This document shows positions 7,078 to 16,257 of a stretch of 64,000 nucleotides of DNA, piece by piece (the stretch's first letter is position 1; every line of letters starts with the position of its first letter). The DNA is taken from NCBI GenBank assembly GCA_023228825.1, contig JALOAL010000013.1, forward strand, positions 18,564 to 82,563, in the 5' to 3' direction. A model generated the notes under the pieces. The model made no database searches. It saw only the letters and a list, made by a program, of their open reading frames with translations, and was not told where the DNA came from. The position numbers and the translations under genes were made by a program. This stretch comes from Dehalococcoidia bacterium (lineage in GTDB: Bacteria > Chloroflexota > Dehalococcoidia > UBA2979).

Positions 7078-10000
7078 CTACCCCGCAGGCGTCCCCACGA
7101 GCGGGTTCTCCGGCAGGCCGTCGACGAAGGTCACGGTGCGGCCGCGCTGCGAGGGCACCCGGTCGCCGGGGAGGATGAAGCCGGTGAGGTTGACCGGGTC
7201 CACGGCGCTGACGGTGATGCGAGTGCCGTCATGGGGTTCGCGGCGCACCTCCCGCAGCAGCGTCACGGCCTCCGGGAGCGCGTACTGCTCACCGGCCACG
7301 CCGATGACGAAGCGGCCGCCTCGGATGAGGCCGCGCGCCTCCAGGCGGCGGAGGGCGCGCATCACGTAGCGCCAGGGCATGGCGAAGGACTCGCGCTGGG
7401 CGATGTCGCGGAAGACCACGCCGTAGCGGGCCAGCAGCACCTGCGCCACCTCCTCCGCCAGGTCGTCGTCGAACTCGTCCTGGCGGGTGGGGTCGAACTC
7501 CGGGGAGCGCACGAGCGACCAGCGGCCGGGCGGGCCACCCCCGGCGAACATGCCCCCGCGCAGGTAGTTGCCGCTGCCTCGCCGCCGATGCCGGCTGCGC
7601 GAGCGGCTGCCTCCCGCGATCTCGCGCAGGCCCTGGAAGCCGTCCGAGGCGACCCAGCCGCCGGCGATCAGTTCGCGCAGGCCCTGCTCCACGTCCGTCA
7701 CCAGGCGGCGAGTGCCGCTCACGATCTCGTCGAAGAAGAGCGCGCCCCGACGTTCGAGGAGCGCCGCGATCTCACCGGCGGCCCCGGCCTGCGGGAGCGG
7801 CGGATCACCCCCGCCCCAGCCGCCCGGTGCGCCTCGCACGGCGGCGAGCAGGCCCGGCAGTGCGTGGCGCGGGGCGAGCGTCACGGGGGTGGCGCGCGTG
7901 GCGGCGCTGCCGAGGCGGCCGTCCACCTCCAGGCGTCGAGGCGTGAGCCGCGCCCAGGTGGCCTCGCCAGCCAGGCAGAGTTCGTCCAGCCATGAGGCGT
8001 GGTACTCCCGCATCCGGCCGCGCAGCAAGTCGCTCTCCCACACGCTGGCGGACGCCTCAAACCCCGCGAGGCGGGCGATGACCGCGCGCAGCCCGCCACG
8101 GCCCTCGGCATGGGCACGTGGGTCCAGGTGTTGCCAGCGCAGCAGGAAGCGCATGTAGTCCTGCTTGGCGACGGGGTCGATCTCCTTGCGGAGGCGGTCC
8201 AGCGTGTAGCGGTGGATACGGGCCAGGAGGCGGCGGTCGCACCACTCGTCCGCACTCGCCCCGGGGGCGGCGTCCGGGGCGGCGGCGCCGGGCGAGAAGC
8301 GGCCGCGCAGCACGAACCCCTGCGCCTCCAGCATCACCAGGCCATGCTCCACGTCCGTCGCGCCGAGGGCTGTCCGCGCCGCGAGTTCGCCCACGGTGGT
8401 CACGCCGGCGACCTCCATGTGCCCGCGCAGCATCGATCCGCGAGCGCCCTCGCGATGCTCGACCTTGAGGACGGCGCGGGAGGGCACGTCCAGCAGCGGC
8501 AGCCGCGCACCCTCGTACACGAGGCGTACCGACTCGACATGCTCGACGGCGAACCAGGCGCGCGAGTCGCCCGTGTCGATGGCGGCAGCGCGGCCAGCGG
8601 CGCGGAGTTCCTCCAGCCAGTCCACCCAGTCCAGCACCGCCCCCTCGTCCATGGCGACCACGCCAAGGAGGACGTCGTGCACCTCCTCGGCGTTACGAGG
8701 CTGCGGCCACGCCTCCTCCGCGACGGCGGCAATGGCGTCCTCGTCCAGCGCGGCGAGGTCGCGCGCGCTCTCCGGCAGGCCGCGACGCAGCGTGATGGCG
8801 CGCGTGCGGCGCTCCTCGATCGGCGCGTCGTCCAGGTACGTGTACGGCTTGCCGCTGACGATCTCGTGCGCCATGGGGCTGGGCTCCACGGTGTCGCGGG
8901 CGTGGTAGCGGATCTCGCCCGCCTCCACGCGCTCCAGGACGCGGCGGAGGTTCTCCACGTCCATCGCCTCGAACAGGCAGTCGCGCATGGTCTGGTGCAT
9001 CAGGGGGTGGTCCGGGAGGCTCAGCGGCTCGGTCATGTGTTCCTGGCAGCCCACCTGCTCCGGGAACACCGCCGCCATCAGGTCGTCCGCGCGCATGCGC
9101 TGGATGAACGGGGGCACCTGCTTGCCCCCGCGCATACGAGGCACGGCGAGCGCGCGCGTGGTGTTCCAGCGCCAGCGCGTGGGGAACATGGGGATGTAGA
9201 ACACGGAGGAGTGCACGGACTCCTCCACGTTGCGAGGCGTCACCCACCCAAACGCCTCCTCCAGCGGCCACGAGTGCTGCGGGCCGCTGGAAAGCAGGAT
9301 CGCGTCGTCGTTGGCGGCGGCCTGCAGTTCGAAGTCGAACGCCACGCAGAAGCGCTTACGTAGCGCGAGGCCCCACGCGCGGTTGATGCGCATGCCGAAG
9401 GGGGCGTGCACCACCAGTTGCATGCCGCCGGAGTCGTCGAAGAAGCGCTCGAACACCACGTCCGTGTCGGAGGGCACCACGCCCAGGCCGTCCCGCGTGG
9501 CGCGCAGGTACTCCGCGATCTGTTCGGCGCCCAGGGCGTCAAGGGCGCCCTCCTCCATCAGGAACGCGCGCAACGCCTCGTGGTCCCCGTCCAGCCGGTC
9601 TGCCACGTCGCGCCGCAGACGGCCCACCTCCTCCGAGAGTTCCAGGGTGCGTCCAGGCGCCTCTCCCAGCCAGAACGGGATCGTGGGCGGCGCGCCCTGC
9701 GCATCCGTGACGTGCACGGTGTTGGGCCCCACACGGCTGATACGCCACGAGGTAGATCCGAGCAGGAAGATGTCGCCGATGGAGGACTCCATGGCGAAGT
9801 CCTCGTTGATGGTGCCCACCACGGCGCCGTCCGGCTCCGCCAGCACGCGGTAGTCGCCCAGTTCGGGGATGGTGCCGCCGTTCTGGATCGCGGTCAGGCG
9901 CGCGGCACGCCTGGGACGGAGGACGCCGTTGATGCGGTCGCGGTGCACCAACGGCGCCGCGCGGCCCGCCCCCTCGCCGATGCCCACCGAGAGCATCTCC

Positions 10001-11382
10001 ACGATGTCGTCGAACGCCGCGCGCTCGAGGGCAGCGTAGGGCGCGGCACGGCGCACGAGCGCGAAGAGGTCATCCTCGCGCCAGTCCTCGCACGAGACTT
10101 CGGCCACGATCTGTTGCGCCAGCACGTCCAGCGGCGCCACGGGCTGGTGGATGCGGTCCAACCGCCCGGCCCGCACCGCACGCACGAGGGCGGCGCACTC
10201 CACGAGTTCGTCGCGCGTGGTGGGGAAGAGCCGCCCGTGCGGCCGCAGGCCCAGCGCGTGCCCGGAGCGCCCCACGCGCTGGAGGAACGTCGCGATACCC
10301 CTCGGCGAGCCGACCTGGCACACCAGGTCGATGCTGCCGATGTCGATGCCGAGTTCGAGGGAGGCGGTGGCCACGAGCACCTTGAGGTCGCCCGCCTTCA
10401 ACCGCTGCTCCACGCGCAGCCGCCGCTCCTTGGAGAGCGACCCATGGTGCGAGGCGACCGCGTCCTCGCCCAGGCGTTCCGCCAGGTGCAGCGCCACGCG
10501 CTCCGACAGCCGGCGCGTGTTGACGAAGACCAGCGTGGTCTTATGTTCCGTGATCAATTCGGCGAGGCGGTTGTAGACCTCCGCCATCTGCTCCTTGGGC
10601 GCCACCGCCTCCAGGTCACTGGGCGGCACCTCCACGTGCAGGTCCAGGTCGCGCTGGTGGCCCAGGTCCAGCACCTCGCACCCACGGTCGCCCTCCGCCC
10701 CACCCGTGCCCACGAGGAAGCGCGCGATCTCCTCGATCGGCCGCTGGGTGGCGGACAGTCCCACGCGCTGCGGTCGCGCGTTGCCGGCGGACTGCACGAG
10801 GTGGTCGAGGCGTTCGAGAGTGAGCGAGAGGTGCGTGCCTCTCCGGTCACGGGCCAGCGCGTGGATCTCGTCCACGATCACGGTGCGCACGGAACGGAGC
10901 GCCTCCCGCGCCCGGTCGGAGGTGACCATGAGGTAGAGCGACTCCGGCGTGGTGATGAGCACGTGCGGCGGGCGACGCACGATCGCCTGGCGCTCGGACT
11001 GCGGGGTGTCACCGGTCCGCACGGCCGTGGTGATCGGCGCCAGGTCGTAGCCCATCTCTGCCGCCGTCGCGCGGATCTCCTCCAGCGGTGTGTCGAGGTT
11101 GCGCTCAATGTCGTTGGAGAGCGCCTTGAGCGGCGAGACGTAGAGGATGCGGACGCCCGGCTCCATCGCGCCCCGCTCCGCCTCCCGCACCAGCGAGTCG
11201 ATGCCGACGAGGAAGGCCGCCAGCGTCTTGCCGGAGCCGGTGGGCGCGGCGAGCAGGACGTCGCGGTGCGCCTCGATCGCCGGCCAGCCCGCAGACTGGG
11301 CGTCCGTGGGCGCGCCGAAGCGCCGTTCGAACCACGTCCGGACGGCGGGGTGCAGCAGGTCGAGGGCGGGAGTCTGGGTCAT
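7078..11382 (-). CDS. lhr: Lhr-family large ATP-dependent DNA helicase
   Basis: A 1434-residue superfamily 2 helicase, close to the length of full Lhr proteins. The start at 11382 (MTQTPALDLLHPAVRTWF) matches the family N-terminus; the frame extends 70 codons further but overlaps the divergent secreted protein's upstream region. Motifs in order: Walker A PTGSGKTLAAFL (about residue 47), DEIH box within VIVDEIHALARDRRGTH, LSATQRPIEEI, then the RecA2 domain with SHHGSLSKERRL and the QRVGRSGH motif VI, followed by the winged helix and the long Lhr C-terminal half. Lhr proteins translocate 3'-5' on ssDNA and act in DNA repair. No neighbour suggests an operon. Confidence 0.93.
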   Translation of the reverse strand: MTQTPALDLLHPAVRTWFERRFGAPTDAQSAGWPAIEAHRDVLLAAPTGSGKTLAAFLVGIDSLVREAERGAMEPGVRILYVSPLKALSNDIERNLDTPLEEIRATAAEMGYDLAPITTAVRTGDTPQSERQAIVRRPPHVLITTPESLYLMVTSDRAREALRSVRTVIVDEIHALARDRRGTHLSLTLERLDHLVQSAGNARPQRVGLSATQRPIEEIARFLVGTGGAEGDRGCEVLDLGHQRDLDLHVEVPPSDLEAVAPKEQMAEVYNRLAELITEHKTTLVFVNTRRLSERVALHLAERLGEDAVASHHGSLSKERRLRVEQRLKAGDLKVLVATASLELGIDIGSIDLVCQVGSPRGIATFLQRVGRSGHALGLRPHGRLFPTTRDELVECAALVRAVRAGRLDRIHQPVAPLDVLAQQIVAEVSCEDWREDDLFALVRRAAPYAALERAAFDDIVEMLSVGIGEGAGRAAPLVHRDRINGVLRPRRAARLTAIQNGGTIPELGDYRVLAEPDGAVVGTINEDFAMESSIGDIFLLGSTSWRISRVGPNTVHVTDAQGAPPTIPFWLGEAPGRTLELSEEVGRLRRDVADRLDGDHEALRAFLMEEGALDALGAEQIAEYLRATRDGLGVVPSDTDVVFERFFDDSGGMQLVVHAPFGMRINRAWGLALRKRFCVAFDFELQAAANDDAILLSSGPQHSWPLEEAFGWVTPRNVEESVHSSVFYIPMFPTRWRWNTTRALAVPRMRGGKQVPPFIQRMRADDLMAAVFPEQVGCQEHMTEPLSLPDHPLMHQTMRDCLFEAMDVENLRRVLERVEAGEIRYHARDTVEPSPMAHEIVSGKPYTYLDDAPIEERRTRAITLRRGLPESARDLAALDEDAIAAVAEEAWPQPRNAEEVHDVLLGVVAMDEGAVLDWVDWLEELRAAGRAAAIDTGDSRAWFAVEHVESVRLVYEGARLPLLDVPSRAVLKVEHREGARGSMLRGHMEVAGVTTVGELAARTALGATDVEHGLVMLEAQGFVLRGRFSPGAAAPDAAPGASADEWCDRRLLARIHRYTLDRLRKEIDPVAKQDYMRFLLRWQHLDPRAHAEGRGGLRAVIARLAGFEASASVWESDLLRGRMREYHASWLDELCLAGEATWARLTPRRLEVDGRLGSAATRATPVTLAPRHALPGLLAAVRGAPGGWGGGDPPLPQAGAAGEIAALLERRGALFFDEIVSGTRRLVTDVEQGLRELIAGGWVASDGFQGLREIAGGSRSRSRHRRRGSGNYLRGGMFAGGGPPGRWSLVRSPEFDPTRQDEFDDDLAEEVAQVLLARYGVVFRDIAQRESFAMPWRYVMRALRRLEARGLIRGGRFVIGVAGEQYALPEAVTLLREVRREPHDGTRITVSAVDPVNLTGFILPGDRVPSQRGRTVTFVDGLPENPLVGTPAG

Positions 11383-11484
11383 CCTGAGAGCCGGACTGCG
11401 GTGCAGGTCTACGATGGGACAGCCCCACCGAACGCTCGAACACATCGCTGAATCGTCGCTGAACCAACACTGAATCGAGGTCGG

Positions 11485-11895
11485 ATGCGCCGCCTGTCCA
11501 GTGTAGCCCTGCTGCTCGCCGTGCTCGCCGTGCTCGCCGTGTTCGCTGTCACCGCAGGCGCCCCGTCCGGCGTCTCGGCGCAGGAGGGCCACCCGGACGA
11601 CTACTGCACGCAGTCACCCGACCGCCCGCTCGGCTGGCTCTTCACCGACGCCTGCCGAGGACACGACGAGTGCCTCGAAGCGCTCGGACCGGTGGCGGAG
11701 GTGGTGGAGCGCCTCGCCTGCGACGACGCCTTCCTCGAAGCCCTGCTCGACGCACCGAGCGCGCTGCACGACGGGGTGTGCAGCCGCTCGCCGATGTGCC
11801 AGGTGATCGCGCGCATCTACCACTTTGTGGTGCGCCTGGTGACGTTGGAGTTCGTCCCGCCGAACGTGCCCGCTACGCCGAACCCTGCGGGCTAG
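11485..11895 (+). CDS. Secreted phospholipase A2-like protein
   Basis: A 136-residue protein with a signal peptide (residues 1-32, hydrophobic core from three copies of a Leu-Ala-Val repeat, cleavage near VSAQE). The mature part contains FTDACRGHDECLEAL, the CxxHDxC core with the His-Asp dyad of phospholipase A2, and further on LACDDAFLEALLDA, matching the second PLA2 helix (CDxxFxxxL). A third Cys pair follows in GVCSRSPMCQV. Secreted bacterial PLA2s hydrolyse the sn-2 ester of phospholipids using calcium. The usual Gly-rich calcium loop is hard to see (RPLGWLF may stand in), so activity is uncertain. The start has GAGGTCGG upstream. It is divergent from lhr. Confidence 0.6.
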   Translation: MRRLSSVALLLAVLAVLAVFAVTAGAPSGVSAQEGHPDDYCTQSPDRPLGWLFTDACRGHDECLEALGPVAEVVERLACDDAFLEALLDAPSALHDGVCSRSPMCQVIARIYHFVVRLVTLEFVPPNVPATPNPAG

Positions 11896-11920
11896 CCCCC
11901 AGAGGAGTGAGCGATCACGT

Positions 11921-12130
11921 TCAGCCAGCGTCGGGCGGTGGCTTCTGGGCCACCGCCGCCGGCTCAGGGGCGGGATCGGCCCAGACGAGACTCACGACCG
12001 AGGCGAATGCCACGGCGATTCCGACGACACCCACAGCAGCGATGACAATCGTCGCGCGATTCACCGTCGCGAAGAGAAGAGCGGCGACAATCACCGAAAT
12101 CCGCCTCCAGCGCAACCGAAGCATTGCCAT
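11921..12130 (-). CDS. Small membrane protein, hypothetical
   Basis: A 69-residue protein with a basic start (MAMLRLRWRR), two hydrophobic stretches (about residues 11-19 and 26-49) and a Pro/Ala-rich tail. GAGAGG lies about 14 bases ahead of the ATG at 12130. I recognise no family, and a coding assignment rests on the start site, the topology and the lack of a competing gene. It converges with the phospholipase-like gene. Confidence 0.45.
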   Translation of the reverse strand: MAMLRLRWRRISVIVAALLFATVNRATIVIAAVGVVGIAVAFASVVSLVWADPAPEPAAVAQKPPPDAG

Positions 12131-12356
12131 CTCGCCCGCCTCTCTATCGCGTCCTAGAACCCCGACATCGAGCCCAACTCGACCACAACCGTAATCCCCC
12201 CACACACCAGCCCGTCAACGCCTCCACCGTGCGCTGCTTCCCATGCCACGACGCGACGGCTGCGCTGTTCAGCAGACCGTCCTCCACCCCCGCCGCGCTA
12301 TCCTGTCGCCGCCTGCCACCCCGCATCGAGGTAGGCGCGCAGCGGAGGAGCGAGTG

Positions 12357-13142
12357 ATGGCAGGACCACTGGATGGACGTACCGCGATCGTCACCGGCGC
12401 GAGCCGGGGCATTGGGGAGTACGTGGCGCGCTCCCTCGCGGCGGACGGGGCGAGGGTGGCCGTGGCCGCCCGCACGGAGGAGGTCTCCGACAGCCGCCTG
12501 CCGGGCACGATCCACACCGTCACGCAGCGCATCAAGGACGACGGCGGCGAGGCGCTCGCCGTGCGCATGGACATGCGCGACGCCGATAGCATCAAGGACG
12601 GCGTACAGAAGGTCGTCGACGAGTGGGGCGGCCTCGAAATCATCGTCAACAACGCGGCCATCCTGGTGCCGGGCACGATCGAGACGGTGCAGGAGCGCCA
12701 CCTCGATCTGATCTGGCAGATCGACCTGCGCGGGCCGCTGCTGCTCATCAAGTACGCGCTGCCGCACATGAAGGCCGCCGGGCGAGGGCATATCGTGAAC
12801 GTCTCCTCGCGGGCGGGCGTGTTCCCGGGGCCAGGCCCCTACCCGGAGGCCCGCTCCGGCGGCGCGTTCTACGGGATGGTGAAGTCCGGCCTGGAGCGCT
12901 ACTCGCAGGGCCTGGCCATGGAACTGCAGGACGACAACATCTCCGTCAACGTCCTCTCGCCGCAGGGCCGCATCAAGACCCCCGGCAACGTCTTCGCCTC
13001 CAACGACCGGGAGAACCCGGACCTGGAGTTCGAGGATGCGTGGGAGATGGGCAAGGGCACGGCCTGGATCTGCCAGCAGGGCATCGAGTTCACCGGCCAC
13101 ATCCTGTTCGACCAGGACCTGTGCAGGGAGCGCGGCCTCTGA
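12357..13142 (+). CDS. SDR family NAD(P)-dependent oxidoreductase
   Basis: A 261-residue classical short-chain dehydrogenase. The ATG at 12357 has CGGAGGAG just upstream and is followed directly by MAGPLDGRTAIVTGASRGIG, the cofactor-binding motif. The NNAA motif, VNVSS serine and YGMVK catalytic pair are all present, so it should be an active alcohol/carbonyl oxidoreductase. The substrate is not deducible. A membrane-protein frame starts shortly after its stop codon on the same strand, so both may share a transcript. Confidence 0.92.
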   Translation: MAGPLDGRTAIVTGASRGIGEYVARSLAADGARVAVAARTEEVSDSRLPGTIHTVTQRIKDDGGEALAVRMDMRDADSIKDGVQKVVDEWGGLEIIVNNAAILVPGTIETVQERHLDLIWQIDLRGPLLLIKYALPHMKAAGRGHIVNVSSRAGVFPGPGPYPEARSGGAFYGMVKSGLERYSQGLAMELQDDNISVNVLSPQGRIKTPGNVFASNDRENPDLEFEDAWEMGKGTAWICQQGIEFTGHILFDQDLCRERGL

Positions 13143-13201
13143 GCCCGGCGCTCGCCCGCGCGGACTGGCTCTTCCGCAACGCCGGCAAGGTCACCATCGC
13201 C

Positions 13202-13585
13202 ATGTTGCTGACCACGCTGGCGTTGCGCGCGGTGGGGGCGGAATACTGGACGGCCGTCTTCAGCCTCGCCCACATCGTGGCGTTGGTGGCGCTGCTACCG
13301 CTGGGCGCCGCGCTGCTCGGACACGGCTTCCGCCGTGCGTCCAGGGCAGGGCAGCCGGGCATCCTCGGTGTGCTGCGCCGCTATCGGACGGTGGCGCTTG
13401 TCCTGGCCGTGATCGTGGTGGCCGTGGCCGTCACGCTCGTCACGTTCGAGGACGGCCCGCGCCCGGTGCGGCAGGCGGCGAACCTCACCACCGTGGTGCT
13501 CGTGGTGCTGCTGGTGGTGCGCTACCTGCGCTGGTCACGCGCGCTCCGCGGCATCCCGCCAGGGAGCGCCGACCACGTCGTGTAG
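13202..13585 (+). CDS. Small multi-pass membrane protein, start uncertain
   Basis: At least 127 residues from the ATG at 13202 with about four hydrophobic segments (around residues 1-12, 17-38, 57-75 and 88-104). The frame is open further upstream through the end of the SDR gene, and the hydrophobic stretch that contains this ATG begins about ten codons earlier, so the true start may be a rare codon near the SDR stop (for example CTG at 13138). Residues near the C-terminus are basic (RYLRWSRALRG). No family recognised. Same strand as the SDR and probably co-transcribed. Confidence 0.5.
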   Translation: MLLTTLALRAVGAEYWTAVFSLAHIVALVALLPLGAALLGHGFRRASRAGQPGILGVLRRYRTVALVLAVIVVAVAVTLVTFEDGPRPVRQAANLTTVVLVVLLVVRYLRWSRALRGIPPGSADHVV

Positions 13586-13652
13586 CGCCGCCTCGGGGCC
13601 CCCGGCGTCGCGAGGCATACGCGCACACGCGACGCATGCGCGAGGCGTCGCG

Positions 13653-14078
13653 CTAGTCCTCCGCGCCGTGCACGACAAAGACGGGGATGCCGGGCGTGTT
13701 CCGCACCAGCGACTCCGACACGGACCCCAGCACCGCGCGCGCCAGCAATCCGCGTGCTCGCGTGCTGGTGACGATCAGGTCCACCTCGCGCTCGATGGCG
13801 AGCGTCGCCAGCGCCTGGTCCACCACGCCCTGGAGCACCACCGTCTCCACGTGCGGCAGGCCCGCCTCCCGCAGTTCGTGCGCCGCGGCCTCCAGGCGGG
13901 TGGAGTAGGTCACGCCCTGCGCCACGCTCACGTCGCCGCCACCCACGCTCTCTGTCACCTCCACGACGTGACAGATGAGGACGGTGGACTTGAAGGCGTC
14001 CGCCACCGCGATGACGTGTGGCCTCGCCTGCTCCGCGCGGTCGCTCGCATCGTGGGCCCACAGGATCGTCTGGTACAT
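13653..14078 (-). CDS. Universal stress protein (UspA family)
   Basis: A 141-residue single-domain Usp. It begins with MYQTILWAHDASDRAEQA, the typical first strand and helix, has DLIVTSTRARG and ends with AVLGSVSESLVRNTPGIPVFVV. The ATP-binding pattern G-2x-G-9x-G-(S/T) is altered at the first Gly (TSTRARG instead of GTHGRG), but the GSVSE part is intact, so nucleotide binding is probable but not certain. Usp proteins accumulate under starvation and stress. It converges with the membrane-protein gene upstream. Confidence 0.9.
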   Translation of the reverse strand: MYQTILWAHDASDRAEQARPHVIAVADAFKSTVLICHVVEVTESVGGGDVSVAQGVTYSTRLEAAAHELREAGLPHVETVVLQGVVDQALATLAIEREVDLIVTSTRARGLLARAVLGSVSESLVRNTPGIPVFVVHGAED

Positions 14079-14187
14079 GGCCGTGCCCGTCTGCCGGTCG
14101 CCGGGTTAGCGCGAGTGTAGATCAGCGGGATTGACCAGACATCACCAGACCCTGCACCGGCCGAGCGCATGCGCGGATCGGGCGCCT

Positions 14188-14907
14188 CTACCCCTGGCGC
14201 CAGCCCTCTACGAGCGGCAGCAGTTCCGAGAGGCGCTCGATGACCGCGTCCGGCTGCACCTCGTACGGCGGGACGTCCGGATTCGGGCGGTGCACCGCGC
14301 GCATCCCCACGCGCTGCGCGCCGAAGATGTCGTCGAACAGCCGGTCCCCCACGAAGACGGCCCGCGAGGGGTCGGCCACCTCGACGGAGTCGAGCGCGGC
14401 ACGAAAGGCGTCCGGGTGCGGCTTGGTGACGGCCAGGTCGCTGGTGTAGACGCGTGCGTCCAGCAGGTGCGCCAGGCCGTCGCGCTCCAACATGCGCTCG
14501 TGGAAGTCGGCCGGCCAGTGGGTGTTGGAGAGCAGCCCGGTGCGGATGCCGCGCTCGCGCAGGGCCTCGAGGAGTGGGGCCGCCTCAGGGTCGTGCTCGA
14601 TGTGCGGGAGCCACGAGCCGAGGTAGTGGTCGGACGCCTCGTCGATGATGGCGTCCGCCACGTCGGCGCCCAGGGCGACGGAGGCGCGGTTCACCAGGTC
14701 GCGGAAGGTGAACGCCTGGTGGTCGTGGTCCATCTGCGCCCAGGCGTCCAGTTCCACCCGCGCCAGGCGCTGCTCCAGTTCCTCCGGCGGCTCGCCGAGG
14801 TAGGGCGAGAGGTGGTGCGCGGCCAGCCGCCAGATCTCGTGGAACTCCACCAGCGCCCAGTTGGAGAGCGTGCCGCCCCAGTCAAAGATCACGGCCTGGA
14901 CAGCCAC
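14188..14907 (-). CDS. HAD superfamily hydrolase-like protein
   Basis: A 239-residue HAD subfamily IA protein starting at a GTG (14907) with AAGGAGGAGCC upstream. Motif I reads FDWGGTLSNW, so the nucleophile Asp is there but the second Asp (general acid/base of phosphatases) is Gly. Motif II is GLLSNTHW, motif III the Lys in AVTKPHPD, and motif IV GDRLFDDIFGA. A helical cap lies between residues 15 and 100. The D-x-G-x-T variant occurs in a known set of HAD proteins and leaves the phosphatase role uncertain. A five-copy 11-bp repeat lies directly upstream. Confidence 0.88.
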   Translation of the reverse strand: MAVQAVIFDWGGTLSNWALVEFHEIWRLAAHHLSPYLGEPPEELEQRLARVELDAWAQMDHDHQAFTFRDLVNRASVALGADVADAIIDEASDHYLGSWLPHIEHDPEAAPLLEALRERGIRTGLLSNTHWPADFHERMLERDGLAHLLDARVYTSDLAVTKPHPDAFRAALDSVEVADPSRAVFVGDRLFDDIFGAQRVGMRAVHRPNPDVPPYEVQPDAVIERLSELLPLVEGWRQG

Positions 14908-14975
14908 AGGCTCCTCCTTGCAGGCAGCAGCAGATGGACGGGGGGGTGAGCGCCGGAGTGTACCGGAGGTGGCGA

Positions 14976-15029
14976 GGGCGTTCGAGGGGCGTTCGAGGGG
15001 CGTCCGAGGGGCGTTTGAGGGCCTCCGAG
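14976..15029. repeat. Tandem repeat, five copies of an 11-bp unit
   Basis: Units of GGGCGTTCGAG repeat in phase: copies one and two are identical, three has GTCC, four has GTTT and the fifth is one base short (GGCCTCCGAG). It lies between the end of the methyltransferase gene and the start of the HAD gene, both on the minus strand, so it is in the HAD upstream region. Confidence 0.8.
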
Positions 15030-15034
15030 GGGCA

Positions 15035-15916
15035 TCAGGCGGGCCGGGTCGCCTTGAGCGAGTACATCAGTGGCGCCAGGTCCCGTTGCGCCGCCGGCAG
15101 CCACCACTGCGTCCGGCGCTGGTGCCGACTGCCGTCCGGAACGTGATGGACTGGCTCCATCCAGGGGAGCGCCTGCCAGGCGGCATCTCGGTGCTCGTGC
15201 AGGAAGTCCAGCCGCAGCCCCGCCTGGAGCACCGCGTCCACCACCTCGCCCAGGCCGTGGTTCCACTCGAAGCCGCGTGTGTTCTTCAGCGGTGGGCCGT
15301 CCGTGTAGGTGTGCTCATCGTCCCACTCGATCGGCCGCTCGACCTCGAAGTACGGGTAGCGCACGACCAGGGCGCCGTCCTCGCGTTCGTCGTCCATCGC
15401 GGCCGCCATCGGGTGGCCCTCGTAGAGATAGAGGAACCCGCCCGGCTTCAGGAACGAGGCGACCACGCGCGCCCAGGCCGTGATGTCGGGCAGCCAGTTC
15501 AGCGCGCCAATCCCGGTGTAGACGATGTCGAACTGCTCCGCCAGGACGGCGGGCGCGTCGTAGACGTTGGACAGCACGAAGCGCGCATCGTGGATCCCTA
15601 CCTCCTGGGCCAGCAGGCGCGCGCGCTCCACGGCGGACGGCGAGAAGTCCAGCCCGGTCACGGTCGCGCCGAGGCGTGCCCAGTTCAGCGTGTCCATGCC
15701 GAAGTGACACTGGAGGTGCAGCAGCGTCCGGCCCCGCACGTCCCCCACCTCGTCCATCTCGACCTGGTAGAGGGTCTTCTCTCCCCGCAGGTACCCCTGC
15801 AGGTCGTAGCCCTGCGAGGCGGCGTGGATCGCCACGGCCTCGTCCCACCGGGCCAGGTTCGTCTCGAAGAACGGGTCGTGCTTCTGGTCGCGTGGCATGG
15901 GGGTGCTCCGGGTCAT
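15035..15916 (-). CDS. Class I SAM-dependent methyltransferase
   Basis: A 293-residue Rossmann-fold methyltransferase. The SAM-binding motif I is LLHLQCHFGMDTLNWARLGA (about residues 65-84), followed by VTGLDFSPSAVERA (motif II) and a Gly-Gly in FLKPGGFLYLYEGHP (motif IV to post IV). The N-terminal part (LARWDEAVAIHAASQGYDL) is typical of a widespread uncharacterised family acting on small molecules. A second in-frame ATG six codons in is an alternative start. The substrate is unknown. Confidence 0.88.
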   Translation of the reverse strand: MTRSTPMPRDQKHDPFFETNLARWDEAVAIHAASQGYDLQGYLRGEKTLYQVEMDEVGDVRGRTLLHLQCHFGMDTLNWARLGATVTGLDFSPSAVERARLLAQEVGIHDARFVLSNVYDAPAVLAEQFDIVYTGIGALNWLPDITAWARVVASFLKPGGFLYLYEGHPMAAAMDDEREDGALVVRYPYFEVERPIEWDDEHTYTDGPPLKNTRGFEWNHGLGEVVDAVLQAGLRLDFLHEHRDAAWQALPWMEPVHHVPDGSRHQRRTQWWLPAAQRDLAPLMYSLKATRPA

Positions 15917-16257
15917 CTGCGCCGTGCGCGTCGCTGTAACCGGCTGGTACCCATAGCGCGCTAGCGGGAGGGGCCGTACGGTGGGATCACCATCCGACGT
16001 GTGGAGGTCGCTGTGCGATGCCCCGTCGGACCTCAGACGCGTATCTCTTTCTCTCGCGTGCGTCGATTCTAGCGAGCCCGGAAGAGCGCCCCTGCTCCCC
16101 GCCCCACAGAGGGCCGGTCAATCGGGTGTCCGTCTCTGAGACCACTTCAACCGAGGGCGTCCGCAGGGCTGCGGGCGTCCCCGAGGTATTCGATCGCGCG
16201 GCCTTGCTGCGCGGCTGACCCTCGCCATTCGCAGCCCAGTACGAATGCGGAGACCCC
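15917..16257. other. Intergenic region, no gene recognised
   Basis: 341 bases between divergent genes. It holds no credible reading frame. A short hairpin (CCGCAG-GG-CTGCGG at 16161-16174) lies in the probable 5' leader of the DEAD-box helicase gene, whose transcripts are often cold-regulated through their leaders, but I see no cold-box motif. Confidence 0.5.

Noticed and set aside
9406..11451. A 681-codon open frame antisense to lhr
   Set aside because: Composition is Arg/His/Val-rich without motifs, and the opposite strand has an intact helicase.
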